DNA of 64,000 bases from Agriotes lineatus (GCA_940337035.1 CALNHX010001946.1:62001-126000), one strand, 5' to 3'; numbered from the stretch's first letter, positions 26,601 through 38,908 are shown. The notes: a model not told the origin generated them from the letters alone. Numbers and translations: made by a program.

Positions 26601-28808
26601 GGATGCAAAATAAATTAATATGACAATTTTATATGGCTAAATAAGCTCTAAATGCACTCCTACATTGTTTACAACCATTTCAATCAATTCTAAACCAATT
26701 GTTGAGTACGTGTTAGCGTTGGCACGATGACCACGTATAAAATTATTATATTTTGAGCGACGCCATGTGTTATAGTAGTACAATAAAATTTTCTGTAGTT
26801 AACGTATATTGAAAAAAGTGCTTTTCAGACGTTCTAACGCACCTTAATGCTAAACTATTAAACTTGAATTTTTTGGATGCAAAATAATTTAATATAGCAA
26901 TTTTATATGGCTAAATAAGCTCTAAATGCACTCCTACATTGTTTACAACCTTTCCAATCAATTCTAAACCAATTGTTAAGTACGTGTTAGTGTTGGCACG
27001 ATGACCACGTATAAAATTATTATATTTTGATCGACGCCAGGTGTTATAGTAGTACAATAAAATTTTCTGTAGTTAACGTATATTGAAAAAAGTGCTTTTC
27101 AGACGTTCTAACGCACCTTAATGCTAAACTATTAAACTTGAATTTTTTGGATGCAAAATAATTTAATATAGCAATTTTATATGGCTAAATAAGCTCTAAA
27201 AGCACTCCTACATTGTTTACAACCTTTCCAATCAATTCTAAACCAATTGTTGAGTACGTGTTAGCGTTGGCACGATGACCACGTATAAAATTATTATATT
27301 TTGATCGACGCCATGTGTTATAGTAGTACAATAAAATTTTCTGTAGTTAACGTATATTGAAAAACGTGCTTTTCAGACGTTCTAACGCACCTTAATACTA
27401 AACTATTAAACTTGAATTTTTGGATGCAGAATAAATTAATATGGCAATTTTATATGGCCAAATAAGCTCTAAATGCACTCCTACATTGTTTACAACCTTT
27501 CCAATCAATTCTAAACCAATTGTTGAGTACGTGTTAGTGTTGGCACGATGACCACGTATAAAATTATTATATTTTGATCGACGCCAGGTGTTATAGTAGT
27601 ACAATAAAATTTTCTGTAGTTAACGTATATTGAAAAAAGTGCTTTTCAGACGTTCTAACGCACCTTAATACTAAACTATTAAACTTGAATTTTTGGATGC
27701 AAAATAAATTAATATGGCAATTTTATATGGCTAAATAAGCTCTAAATGCACTCCTACATTGTTTACAACCATTTCAATCAATTCTAAACCAATTGTTGAG
27801 TACGTGTTAGCGTTGGCACGATGACCACGTATAAAATTATTATATTTTGATCGACGCCATGTGTTATAGTAGTACAATAAAATTTTCTGTAGTTAACGTA
27901 TATTGAAAAAAGTGCTTTTCAGACGTTCTAACGCACCTTAATGCTAAACTATTAAACTTGAATTTTTTGGATGCAAAATAATTTAATATAACAATTTTAT
28001 ATGGCTAAATAAGCTTTGAATTCACTCCTACATTGTTTACAACCTTTCCAATCAATTCTAAACCAATTGTTGAGTACGTGTTAATGTTGGCACAATGACC
28101 ACGTATAAAATTATTATATTTTGATCGACGCCAGGTGTTATAGTAGTACAATAAAATTTTCTGTAGTTAACGTATATTGAAAAACGTGCTTTTCAGACGT
28201 TCTAACGCACCTTAATGCTAAACCATCAAACTTGAATTTTTTGGATGCAAAATAATTTAATATGGCAATTTTATATGGCTAAATAAGCTCTAAATGCACT
28301 CCTACATTATTTACAACCTTTCCAATCAATTCTAAACCAATTGTTGAGTACGTGTTAATGTTGGCACGATGACCACGTATAAAATTATTATATTTTGATC
28401 GACGCTAGGTGTTATCGTAGTACAATAAAATTTTCTGTAGTTAACGTATATTGAAAAACGTGCTTTTCAGACGTTCTAACGCACCTTAATGCTAAACCAT
28501 CAAACTTGAATTATTTGGATGCAAAATAATTTAATATAGCAATTTTATATGGCTAAATAAGCTCTAAATGCACTCCTACATTGTTTACAACCTTTCCAAT
28601 CAATTCTAAATCAATTGTTGAGTACGTGTTAGTGTTGGCACGATGACCACGTATAAAATTATTATATTTTGATCGACGCCAGGTGTTATAGTAGTACAAT
28701 AAAATTTTCTGTAGTTAACGTATATTGAAAAACTTGCTTTTCAGACGTTCTAACGCACCTTAATACTAAACTGTTTAACTTAAATTTTTTGGATGCAAAA
28801 TAATTTAA
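17699..28808 (-). repeat. 273-bp satellite array, reverse main block
   Basis: About 40 reverse-oriented monomers. Variants recur at multimer spacing: ATTGTTCACAACC at about 20650 and 24205 (about 3.56 kb, 13 monomers) and TTTCCAAGCAATTC at about 22030 and 25312 (3.28 kb, 12 monomers). Short frames of 68 codons here share one truncated end and start at TTG; they arise where TTATTTAG is TTATTTGG and are not genes. Confidence 0.95.
18040..18280 (-). repeat. 218-bp short satellite monomers, run of two
   Basis: Two monomers lack about 55 bp covering CAATTCTAAACCAATTG to CACGTATAAAA, giving CCAATCATTATTATATTTTGATCGATGCC at the join. The GATCGATGCC landmark is at 18057 and 18275, a period of 218 bp. 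The same deletion variant recurs near 30111 and 34506. Confidence 0.85.
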
Positions 28809-29752
28809 CCCTCGTAGCCCACCTGCTTTAATATTACATACTGCCCACCTGGGGTAATTTCTGACCCCAACTTAAAATTATGCAATTCACTCTAATAAAA
28901 AGTAAGTTCTGACGTTTCAAGGTATTCATTGGTAAGTACATTTCTAAATAAACTATAACAAGTAATATAAACCTTATAAAAGATAGATTATATGGTAATT
29001 TAATCAAATTAATAAAATATTAAGTTATACGCCTTTATTTTGGGTCACTGTCTTCTGACGTTAAACTTGAACATGTAAAACACAATGTGCACGTTTCAAT
29101 GTGCTCCTTAGATAGAAAATTATTGCACATGTCACACAAAATATTTGTATTTTTATCTAGTCGTGGACAAATCTTACACCTTCCCCGTTTATTTTTTGGA
29201 TTGTCGACGTTCTTGTATTGCAAAAGTAAGTTAATTCTTCTTTTTATTTCCGGTTTTACTAGCTCCTCACCTAGTTCTAATAAAAAACGACATCTTCCTG
29301 TTGTATTTTTGTATGTACTGACAAGCTCAGTCAAACTGTAATTGAGGGTTTATCCCAGAGACAGAGAGCTATATTTATAAACACTAGCAGTACGCAGTTT
29401 TACCACGCAACTAACGTGTCACAACTTGTAGAAACGTGAACAACTGCGAGTTGGTGCTGCACATTATTCTACCTTACATAAAAACGTATTTCGGAGCCTA
29501 AAAACTAAGGCTAAACAAATTAAAATTTTATCTCATGTAACCCACCTGGGGTAAAAATTGACCCCAAGCGCATATTTTGTGGTATAAATATTTTTCTATA
29601 ACAATTTAGCAACAAAAAATAGTATGATCCTCTCCTATGGAGTTCGATAGAAACATATTTAGGGTTTCAAGACAATAGATCAAATTTAAACATAAGAAAA
29701 CTACATTCTACAGCGCGTGGAGTCAAAAAAAGACCCTGGTGGGCTACGAGGG
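28809..29752 (-). mobile_element. piggyBac deletion derivative, copy 3 (944 bp, reversed)
   Basis: Bounded by TTAA at 28805-28808 and 29753-29756. The left end is CCCTCGTAGCCCACCTG. The right end has changed to CCCTGGTGGGCTACGAGGG, having lost part of the CCCCAGG stretch kept in copy 2. Copy 4 has the same altered end, so copies 3 and 4 are duplicates of each other. Confidence 0.92.
29035..29349 (-). pseudogene. piggyBac transposase C-terminal remnant, copy 3
   Basis: Same 99-codon tail with the cysteine-rich cluster. It has a private V-to-L change just before the SKEH motif (NFLSKEH), from GATAGAAAATT in place of GATACAAAATT near 29112. The catalytic core is missing and there is no start codon of its own. 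Confidence 0.85.
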
Positions 29753-32700
29753 TTAATATAGCAATTTTATATGGCTAAATAAGCTCTAAATGCACTCCTA
29801 CATTGTTTACAACCTTTCCAATCAGTTCTAAACCAATTGTTGAGTACGTGTTAGCGTTGGCACGATGACCACGTATAAAATTATTATATTTTGATCGACG
29901 CCAGGTGTTATAGTAGTAAAATAAAATTTTCTGTAGTTAACGTATATTGAAAAACGTGCTTTTCAGACGTTCTAATGCACCTTAATACTAAACTATTAAA
30001 CTTGAATTTTTTGGATGCAAAATAATTTAATATAGCAATTTTATATGTCTAAATAAGCTCTAAATGCACTCCTACATTGTTTACAACCTCTCCAATCATT
30101 ATTATATTTTGATCGATGCCAGGTGTTATAGTAGTACAATAAAATTTTCTGTAGTTAACCTATATTGAAAAACGTGCTTTTCAGACGTTCTAACGCACCT
30201 TAATACTAAACTATTAAACTTGAATTTTTTGGATGCAAAATAATTTAATAAAGCAATTTTATATGTCTAAATAAGCTCTAAATGCTCTCCTATATTGTTT
30301 ACAACCTTTCCAATCATTATTATATTTTGATCGATGCCAGGTGTTATAGTAGTACAATAAAATTTTCTGTAGTTAACGTATATTGAAAAACGTGCTTTTC
30401 AGACGTTCTAACGCACCTTAATACTAAACTATTAAACTTCAATTTTTTGGATGCAAAATAATTTAATATAGCAATTTTATATGGCTAAATAAGCTCTAAA
30501 TGCACTCCTACTTTGTTTACAACCTTTCCAATCAATTCTAAACCAATTGTTGAGTACGTGTTAGTGTTGGCACGATGACCACGTATAAAATTATTATATT
30601 TTGATCGATGCCAGGTGTTATAGTAGTTCAATAAAATTTTCTGTAGTTAACGTATATTGAAAAACGTGCTTTTCAGACGTTCTAACGCACCTTAATACTA
30701 AGCTGTTAAACTTAAATTTTTTGGATGCAAGATAATTTAATATAGCAATTTTATATGGTTAAATATGTTCTAAATGAACTCCTACATTGTTTACAACCTT
30801 TCCAATCAATTCTAAACCAATTGTTGAGCACTTGTTGGTGTTGGCACGATTACCACGTATACAATTATTATATTTTGATCGACGCCAGGTGTTATAGTAG
30901 TACAATAAAATTTTCTGTAGTTAACGTATATTGAAAAACGTGCTTTTCAGACGTTCTAACGCACCTTAATAATAAACTATTAAACTTGAATTTTTTGGAT
31001 GCAAAATAATTTATTATAGCAATTTTATACGGCTAAATAAGCTCTAAATGCACTCCTACATTGTTTACAACCTTTCCAATCAATTCTAAACCAATTGTTG
31101 AATACGTGTTAGTGTTGGCACGATGACCACGTATAAAATTATTATATTTTGATCGACGCCAAGTTTATAGTAGTACAATAAAATTTTCTGTAGTTAACGT
31201 ATACTGAAAAACGTGCTTTTCAGACGTTCTAACGCACCTTAATACTAAACTATTAAACTTGAATTTTTTGGATGCAAAATAATTTAATATGGCAATTTTA
31301 TATGGCTAAATAAGCTCTAAATGCACTCCTACATTGTTTACAACCTTTCCAATCAATTCTAAACCAATTGTTGAGCACTTGTTGGTGTTGGCACGATTAC
31401 CACGTATACAATTATTATATTTTGATCGACGCCAGGTGTTATAGTAGTACAATAAAATTTTCTGTAGTTAACGTATATTGAAAAACGTGCTTTTCAGACG
31501 TTCTAACGCACCTTAATACTAAACTATTAAACTTGAATTTTTTGGATGCAAAATAATTTATTATAGCAATTTTATACGGCTAAATAAGCTCTAAATGCAC
31601 TCCTACATTGTTTACAACCTTTCCAATCAATTCTAAACCAATTGATGAGCACTTGTTGGTGTTGGCACGATTACCACGTATACAATTATTATATTTTGAT
31701 CGACGCCATGTGTTATAGTAGTACAATAAAATTTTCTGTAGTTAACGTATATTGAAAAACGTGCTTTTCAGACGTTCTAACGCACCTTAATACTAAACTA
31801 TTAAACTTGAATTTTTGGATGCAGAATAAATTAATATGGCAATTTTATATGGCCAAATAAGCTCTAAATGCACTCCTACATTGTTTACAACCTTTCCAAT
31901 CAATTCTAAACCAATTGTTGAGTACGTGTTAGTGTTGGCACGATGACCACGTATAAAATTATTATATTTTGATCGACGCCAGGTGTTATAGTAGTACAAT
32001 AAAATTTTCTGTAGTTAACGTGTATTGAAAAAAGTGCTTTTCAGACGTTCTAACGCACCTTAATACTAAACTATTAAACTTGAATTTTTGGATGCAAAAT
32101 AAATTAATATGGCAATTTTATATGGCTAAATAAGCTCTAAATGCACTCCTACATTGTTTACAACCATTTCAATCAATTCTAAACCAATTGTTGAGTACGT
32201 GTTAGCGTTGGCACGATGACCACGTATAAAATTATTATATTTTGATCGACGCCATGTGTTATAGTAGTACAATAAAATTTTCTGTAGTTAACGTATATTG
32301 AAAAAAGTGCTTTTCAGACGTTCTAACGCACCTTAATGCTAAACTATTAAACTTGAATTTTTTGGATGCAAAATAATTTAATATAACAATTTTATATGGC
32401 TAAATAAGCTTTGAATTCACTCCTACATTGTTTACAACCTTTCCAATCAATTCTAAACCAATTGTTGAGTACGTGTTAGTGTTGGCACAATGACCACGTA
32501 TAAAATTATTATATTTTGATCGACGCCAGGTGTTATAGTAGTACAATAAAATTTTCTGTAGTTAACGTATATTGAAAAACGTGCTTTTCAGACGTTCTAA
32601 CGCACCTTAATGCTAAACCATCAAACTTGAATTTTTTGGATGCAAAATAATTTAATATGGCAATTTTATATGGCTAAATAAGCTCTAAATGCACTCCTAC

Positions 32701-33203
32701 ATTATTTACAACCTTTCCAATCAATTCTAAACCAATTGTTGAGTACGTGTTAATGTTGGCACGATGACCACGTATAAAATTATTATATTTTGATCGACGC
32801 TAGGTGTTATAGTAGTACAATAAAATTTTCTGTAGTTAACGTATATTGAAAAACGTGCTTTTCAGACGTTCTAACGCACCATAATGCTAAACCATCAAAC
32901 TTGAATTATTTGGATGCAAAATAATTTAATATAGCAATTTTATATGGCTAAATAAGCTCTAAATGCACTCCTACATTGTTTACAACCTTTCCAATCAATT
33001 CTAAATCAATTGTTGAGTACGTGTTAGTGTTGGCACGATGACCACGTATAAAATTATTATATTTTGATCGACGCCAGGTGTTATAGTAGTACAATAAAAT
33101 TTTCTGTAGTTAACGTATATTGAAAAACGTGCTTTTCAGACGTTCTAACGCACCTTAATACTAAACTGTTTAACTTAAATTTTTTGGATGCAAAATAATT
33201 TAA
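29753..33203 (-). repeat. 273-bp satellite array between piggyBac copies 3 and 4
   Basis: About 13 reverse monomers, including two 218-bp short monomers (GATCGATGCC at 30111 and 30329) and monomers with the GAGCACTTGTTGGTG and ATTACCACGTATACAATTATT variant. That variant, in complement, is also found in the forward arm at about 3440 and 12150. Confidence 0.95.
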
Positions 33204-34147
33204 CCCTCGTAGCCCACCTGCTTTAATATTACATACTGCCCACCTGGGGTAATTTCTGACCCCAACTTAAAATTATGCAATTCACTCTAATAAAAAGTAA
33301 GTTCTGACGTTTCAAGGTATTCATTGGTAAGTACATTTCTAAATAAACTATAACAAGTAATATAAACCTTATAAAAGATAGATTATATGGTAATTTAATC
33401 AAATTAATAAAATATTAAGTTATACGCCTTTATTTTGGGTCACTGTCTTCTGACGTTAAACTTGAACATGTAAAACACAATGTGCACGTTTCAATGTGCT
33501 CCTTAGATACAAAATTATTGCACATGTCACACAAAATATTTGTATTTTTATCTAGTCGTGGACAAATCTTACACCTTCCCCGTTTATTTTTTGGATTGTC
33601 GACGTTCTTGTATTGCAAAAGTAAGTTAATTCTTCTTTTTATTTCCGGTTTTACTAGCTCCTCACCTAGTTCTAATAAAAAACGACATCTTCCTGTTGTA
33701 TTTTTGTATGTACTGACAAGCTCAGTCAAACTGTAATTGAGGGTTTATCCCAGAGACAGAGAGCTATATTTATAAACACTAGCAGTACGCAGTTTTACCA
33801 CGCAACTAACGTGTCACAACTTGTAGAAACGTGAACAACTGCGAGTTGGTGCTGCACATTATTCTACCTTACATAAAAACGTATTTCGGAGCCTAAAAAC
33901 TAAGGCTAAACAAATTAAAATTTTATCTCATGTAACCCACCTGGGGTAAAAATTGACCCCAAGCGCATATTTTGTGGTATAAATATTTTTCTATAACAAT
34001 TTAGCAACAAAAAATAGTATGATCCTCTCCTATGGAGTTCGATAGAAGCATATTTAGGGTTTCAAGACAATAGATCAAATTTAAACATAAGAAAACTACA
34101 TTCTACAGCGCGTGGAGTCAAAAAAAGACCCTGGTGGGCTACGAGGG
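33204..34147 (-). mobile_element. piggyBac deletion derivative, copy 4 (944 bp, reversed)
   Basis: Bounded by TTAA at 33200-33203 and 34148-34151. It shares the altered right terminal repeat of copy 3 and lies exactly 4395 bp from it, so it arose by segmental duplication of the array and not by a new jump. Confidence 0.92.
33430..33744 (-). pseudogene. piggyBac transposase C-terminal remnant, copy 4
   Basis: Same tail fragment as copy 2 at the protein level, with VSKEH and the full set of other cysteines. It lacks the copy 3 private change, so that change came after the segmental duplication. Confidence 0.85.
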
Positions 34148-37100
34148 TTAATATAGCAATTTTATATGGCTAAATAAGCTCTAAATGCACTCCTACATTG
34201 TTTACAACCTTTCCAATCAGTTCTAAACCAATTGTTGAGTACGTGTTAGCGTTGGCACGATGACCACGTATAAAATTATTATATTTTGATCGACGCCAGG
34301 TGTTATAGTAGTAAAATAAAATTTTCTGTAGTTAACGTATATTGAAAAACGTGCTTTTCAGACGTTCTAATGCACCTTAATACTAAACTATTAAACTTGA
34401 ATTTTTTGGATGCAAAATAATTTAATATAGCAATTTTATATGTCTAAATAAGCTCTAAATGCACTCCTACATTGTTTACAACCTCTCCAATCATTATTAT
34501 ATTTTGATCGATGCCAGGTGTTATAGTAGTACAATAAAATTTTCTGTAGTTAACGTATATTGAAAAACGTGCTTTTCAGACGTTCTAACGCACCTTAATA
34601 CTAAACTATTAAACTTGAATTTTTTGGATGCAAAATAATTTAATAAAGCAATTTTATATGTCTAAATAAGCTCTAAATGCTCTTCTACATTGTTTACAAC
34701 CTTTCCAATCATTATTATATTTTGATCGATGCCAGGTGTTATAGTAGTACAATAAAATTTTCTGTAGTTAACGTATATTGAAAAACGTGCTTTTCAGACG
34801 TTATAACGCACCTTAATACTAAACTATTAAACTTGAATTTTTTGGATGCAAAATAATTTAATAAAGCAATTTTATATGTCTAAATAAGCTCTAAATGCTC
34901 TTCTACATTGTTTACAACCTTTCCAATCATTATTATATTTTGATCGATGCCAGGTGTTATAGTAGTACAATAAAATTTTCTGTAGTTAACGTATATTGAA
35001 AAACGTGCTTTTCAGACGTTCTAACGCACCTTAATACTAAACTATTAAACTTCAATTTTTTGGATGCAAAATAATTTAATATAGCAATTTTATATGTCTA
35101 AATAAGCTCTAAATGCACTCCTACATTGTTTACAACCTCTCCAATCATTATTATATTTTGATCGATGCCAGGTGTTATAGTAGTACAATAAAATTTTCTG
35201 TAGTTAACGTATATTGAAAAACGTGCTTTTCAGACGTTCTAACGCACCTTAATACTAAACTATTATACTTCAATTTTTTGGATGCAAAATAATTTAATAT
35301 AGCAATTTTATATGGCTAAATAAGCTCTAAATGCACTCCTACTTTGATTACAACCTTTCCAATCAATTCTAAACCAATTGTTGAGTACGTGTTAGTGTTG
35401 GCACGATGACCACGTATAAAATTATTATATTTTTATCGACGCCAGGTGTTATAGTAGTACAATAAAATTTTCTGTAGTTAACGTATATTGAAAAACGTGC
35501 TTTTCAGACGTTCTAACGCACCTTAATACTAAACTGTTAAACTTAAATTTTTTGGATGCAAGATAATTTAATATAGCAATTTTATATGGTTAAATATGTT
35601 CTAAATGAACTCCTACATTGTTTACAACCTTTCCAATCAATTCTAAACCAATTGTTGAGCACTTGTTGGTGTTGGCACGATTACCACGTATACAATTATT
35701 ATATTTTGATCGACGCCAGGTGTTATAGTAGTACAATAAAATTTTCTGTAGTTAACGTATATTGAAAAACGTGCTTTTCAGACGTTTTAACGCACCTTAA
35801 TAATAAACTATTAAACTTGAATTTTTTGGATGCAAAATAATTTATTATAGCAATTTTATACGGCTAAATAAGCTCTAAATGCACTCCTACATTGTTTACA
35901 ACCTTTCCAATCAATTCTAAACCAATTGTTGAATACGTGTTAGTGTTGGCACGATGACCACGTATAAAATTATTATATTTTGATCGACGCCAGGTTTATA
36001 GTAGTTCAATAAAATTTTCTGTAGTTAACGTATACTGAAAAACGTGCTTTTCAGACGTTCTAACGCACCTTAATACTAAACTATTAAACTTGAATTTTTT
36101 GGATGCAAAATAATTTAATATGGCAATTTTATATGGCTAAATAAGCTCTAAATGCACTCCTACATTGTTTACAACCTTTCCAATCAATTCTAAACCAATT
36201 GTTGAGCACTTGTTGGTGTTGGCACGATTACCACGTATACAATTATTATATTTTGATCGACGCCAGGTGTTATAGTAGTACAATAAAATTTTCTGTAGTT
36301 AACGTATATTGAAAAACGTGCTTTTCAGACGTTCTAACGCACCTTAATACTAAACTATTAAACTTGAATTTTTTGGATGCAAAATAATTTATTATAGCAA
36401 TTTTATACGGCTAAATAAGCTCTAAATGCACTCCTACATTGTTTACAACCTTTCCAATCAATTCTAAACCAATTGATGAATACGTGTTAGTGTTGGCACG
36501 ATGACCACGTATAAAATTATTATATTTTGATCGACGCCAGGTGTTATAGTAGTACAATAAAATTTTCTGTAGTTAACGTATATTGAAAAACGTGCTTTTC
36601 AGACGTTCTAACGCACCTTAATACTAAACTATTAAACTTGAATTTTTTGGATGCAAAATAATTTATTATAGCAATTTTATACTGCTAAATAAGCTCTAAA
36701 TGCACCCCTACATTGTTTACAACCTTTCCAATCAATTCTAAACCAATTGTTGAGTACGTGTTAGCGTTGGCACGATGACCACGTATAAAATTATTATATT
36801 TTGATCGACGCCAGGTGTTATAGTAGTACAATAAAATTTTCTGTAGTTAACGTATACTGAAAAACGTGCTTTTCAGACGTTCTAACGCACCTTAATACTA
36901 AACTATTAAACTTGAATTTTTTGGATGCAAAATAATTTAATATGGCAATTTTATATGGCTAAATAAGCTCTAAATGCACTCCTACATTATTTACAACCTT
37001 TCCAATCAATTCTAAACCAATTGTTGAGCACTTGTTGGTGTTGGCACGATGACCACGTATAAAATTATTATATTTTGATCGACGCCAGGTGTTATAGTAG

Positions 37101-37893
37101 TACAATAAAATTTTCTGTAGTTAACGTATATTGAAAAACGTGCTTTTCAGACGTTCTAACGCACCTTAATACTAAACTATTAAACTTGAATTTTTTGGAT
37201 GCAAAATAATTTATTATAGCAATTTTATACGGCTAAATAAGCTCTAAATGCACTCCTACATTGTTTACAACCTTTCCAATCAATTCTAAACCAATTGTTG
37301 AATACGTGTTAGTGTTGGCACGATGACCACGTATAAAATTATTATATTTTGATCGACGCCAGGTGTTATAGTAGTACAATAAAATTTTCTGTGGTTAACG
37401 TATACTGAAAAACGTGCTTTTCAGACGTTCTAACGCACCTTAATACTAAACTATTAAACTTGAATTTTTTGGATGCAAAATAATTTAATATGGCAATTTT
37501 ATATGGCTAAATAAGCTCTAAATGCACTCCTACATTGTTTACAACCTTTCCAATCAATTCTAAACCAATTGTTGAGCACTTGTTGGTGTTGGCACGATTA
37601 CCACGTATACAATTATTATATTTTGATCGACGCCAGGTGTTATATTAGTACAATAAAATTTTCTGTAGTTAACGTATATTGAAAAAAGTGCTTTTCAGAC
37701 GTTCTAACGCACCTTAATACTAAACTATTAAACTTGAATTTTTTGGATGCAAAATAATTTAATATATCAATTTTATATGGCCAAATAAGCTCTAAATGCA
37801 CTCCTACATTGTTTACAACCTTTCCAATCAATTCTAAACCAATTGTTGAGTACGTGTTAGTGTTGGCACGATGACCACGTATAAAATGATTAT
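34148..37893 (-). repeat. 273-bp satellite array, right end block
   Basis: Reverse monomers run to ACGTATAAAATGATTAT and then stop abruptly inside a monomer at about 37893. The last two monomers carry the same rare pair of variants (GAGCACTTGTTGGTG followed by a TTGGCC/ATAATCATTTT unit) seen at 19300-19670 and, mirrored, at 3128-3480 and 11832-12190. Confidence 0.95.
34490..35180 (-). repeat. 218-bp short satellite monomers, run of four
   Basis: GATCGATGCC landmarks at 34506, 34724, 34942 and 35160 show an exact 218-bp period. The equivalent positions near 18057 and 30111 have only two short monomers each, so this run expanded locally by two units after the 4395-bp duplication. Confidence 0.88.
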
Positions 37894-38129
37894 TTTATTC
37901 GTAGAGATTTCAACCAATCAAAAGGCTGGATTTAGTTAAGTTATCTTGTATAATTTCGATTATACAAAATCGATTATACTATAGTAACTTCACTAGGCAA
38001 CGCAATACATAACTTTTGTCAACTTGATGTTGTTTTCATGGAGATGACTTTCAGCTAGGTTAATTCAAACAAATCGAGCTGCTAATAAAATATTTATTTG
38101 TTCCTAATATTAAAATTTACTCACAAAAT

Positions 38130-38338
38130 AATCAAATCGAATACAATGCGTACTTCGAACAGGTTATACGTCTCAAACTTCCTGCACAATAACAAATCGT
38201 GTCAGTTTGACAGAATAATCCTCCCGCTGACGCGGTCAGACTATTTAACCTGTCAAACTGACACTCTTTTATTATTGTGCAACAAGTTATCGACATATAA
38301 CCCGATAATATCGAAGTACTTATAGTATTACTTCTGAT
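38130..38338. repeat. Imperfect palindrome, MITE-like
   Basis: The inner arms GCACAATAACAAATCGTGTC...GACAG (from 38184) and CTGTC...GACACTCTTTTATTATTGTGC (to 38280) pair over about 30 bp. A small nested hairpin, CTGACGCGGTCAG, sits in the loop. The pairing continues more loosely outward to ACTTCGA on both sides. No target duplication is clear. It is probably a degenerate non-autonomous DNA transposon. Confidence 0.65.
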
Positions 38339-38595
38339 TATACCACTCCCTCTAACATCCACCAATGAAAAACAGCAAAATGCATAGTTACGCATGTACT
38401 AACTTTTGATATAATGTACATAGCAACTGACAATCACATACCTTCCTGATTAATAGGTGATAATCACACGCCTTCACAAACATCACATTACCTGCTGTCA
38501 GTACAATTGTCATAACAACCACATTAACTGTACTTTTAATATTTAAAATACACTATTCAAACGTTGTTTATTGACTCGTGATACAATCTAGCCGA

Positions 38596-38755
38596 ATGCA
38601 ACTCGTGTCTTCTTGATTATCAAATCATTTCTGTTTCCACTCGATATATTGGTTTAGGCAATCACGCTCGTCCTTCGGACTCGCGCGATTGCCAAACAAT
38701 ATATCTCGTGTAAACAGAAATGGTTATTTGATAATCAAGAACCCACTAGTTGCAT
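38596..38755. repeat. 160-bp palindrome with 70-bp arms, MITE-like
   Basis: ATGCAACT...CTTGATTATCAAAT...TTTCTGTTT...ATATATTG...GGCAATC is mirrored by GATTGCC...CAATATAT...AAACAGAAA...ATTTGATAATCAAG...AGTTGCAT. The loop is ACGCTCGTCCTTCGGACTCGCGC, which can itself fold. High arm identity suggests a fairly recent foldback MITE. No coding content. Confidence 0.75.
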
Positions 38756-38868
38756 TATATATGATAATACTATCATGTTTTCAATAAGTGAAATACACAA
38801 TTACTACAAGTAAATTATTGCAAAGTAAACACCGTCTTCCTCATAAAAATTAACATATATTTAACATA

Positions 38869-38908
38869 CGCTACATGTTTCGGCTTATATATTAAACCAT
38901 CTTCAGGC
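38869..38908 (-). ncRNA. Hammerhead-ribozyme-like motif (Penelope-type)
   Basis: Read on the minus strand: GC, CTGAAGA, T, a GGTTTA/TAAGCC stem with loop ATATA, GAAA, CATG, TA, GCG. The CTGANGA and GAAA boxes are the conserved hammerhead core. Stem III would be the self-complementary CATG, too short for one molecule but usable in a dimer. GC before the core can pair with GC after the presumed cut site. An extra T separates CTGAAGA from stem II. Penelope-like retroelements are known to carry such minimal hammerheads. A second motif with the same layout is at 50441-50506. Activity is not shown by sequence alone. Confidence 0.4.

Larger units (their letters stand above)
28011..36800 (-). repeat. 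4395-bp segmental repeat containing piggyBac copies 3 and 4
   Basis: The rare variant AAGCTTTGAATTCACTCC is at 28011 and 32406, and the piggyBac copies start at 28809 and 33204, both 4395 bp apart. Beyond the element the second block has two more 218-bp monomers. Later landmarks, such as TTAAATATGTTCTAAATGAAC at 30760 and 35591, are therefore offset by 4831 bp (4395 + 436). The element and its surrounding monomers were copied together. Confidence 0.88.

Noticed and set aside
1..37893. Hammerhead ribozyme or CENP-B box in the satellite monomer
   Set aside because: Several satellites encode hammerheads, so I read both strands for CTGANGA followed by GAAA. The monomer has only GTCTGAAAAGCAC, which lacks the required G. 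No NTTCGNNNNANNCGGGN box was seen.
1..37893. CRISPR array
   Set aside because: The repeat is a continuous 273-bp monomer without unique spacers, in a eukaryotic setting.
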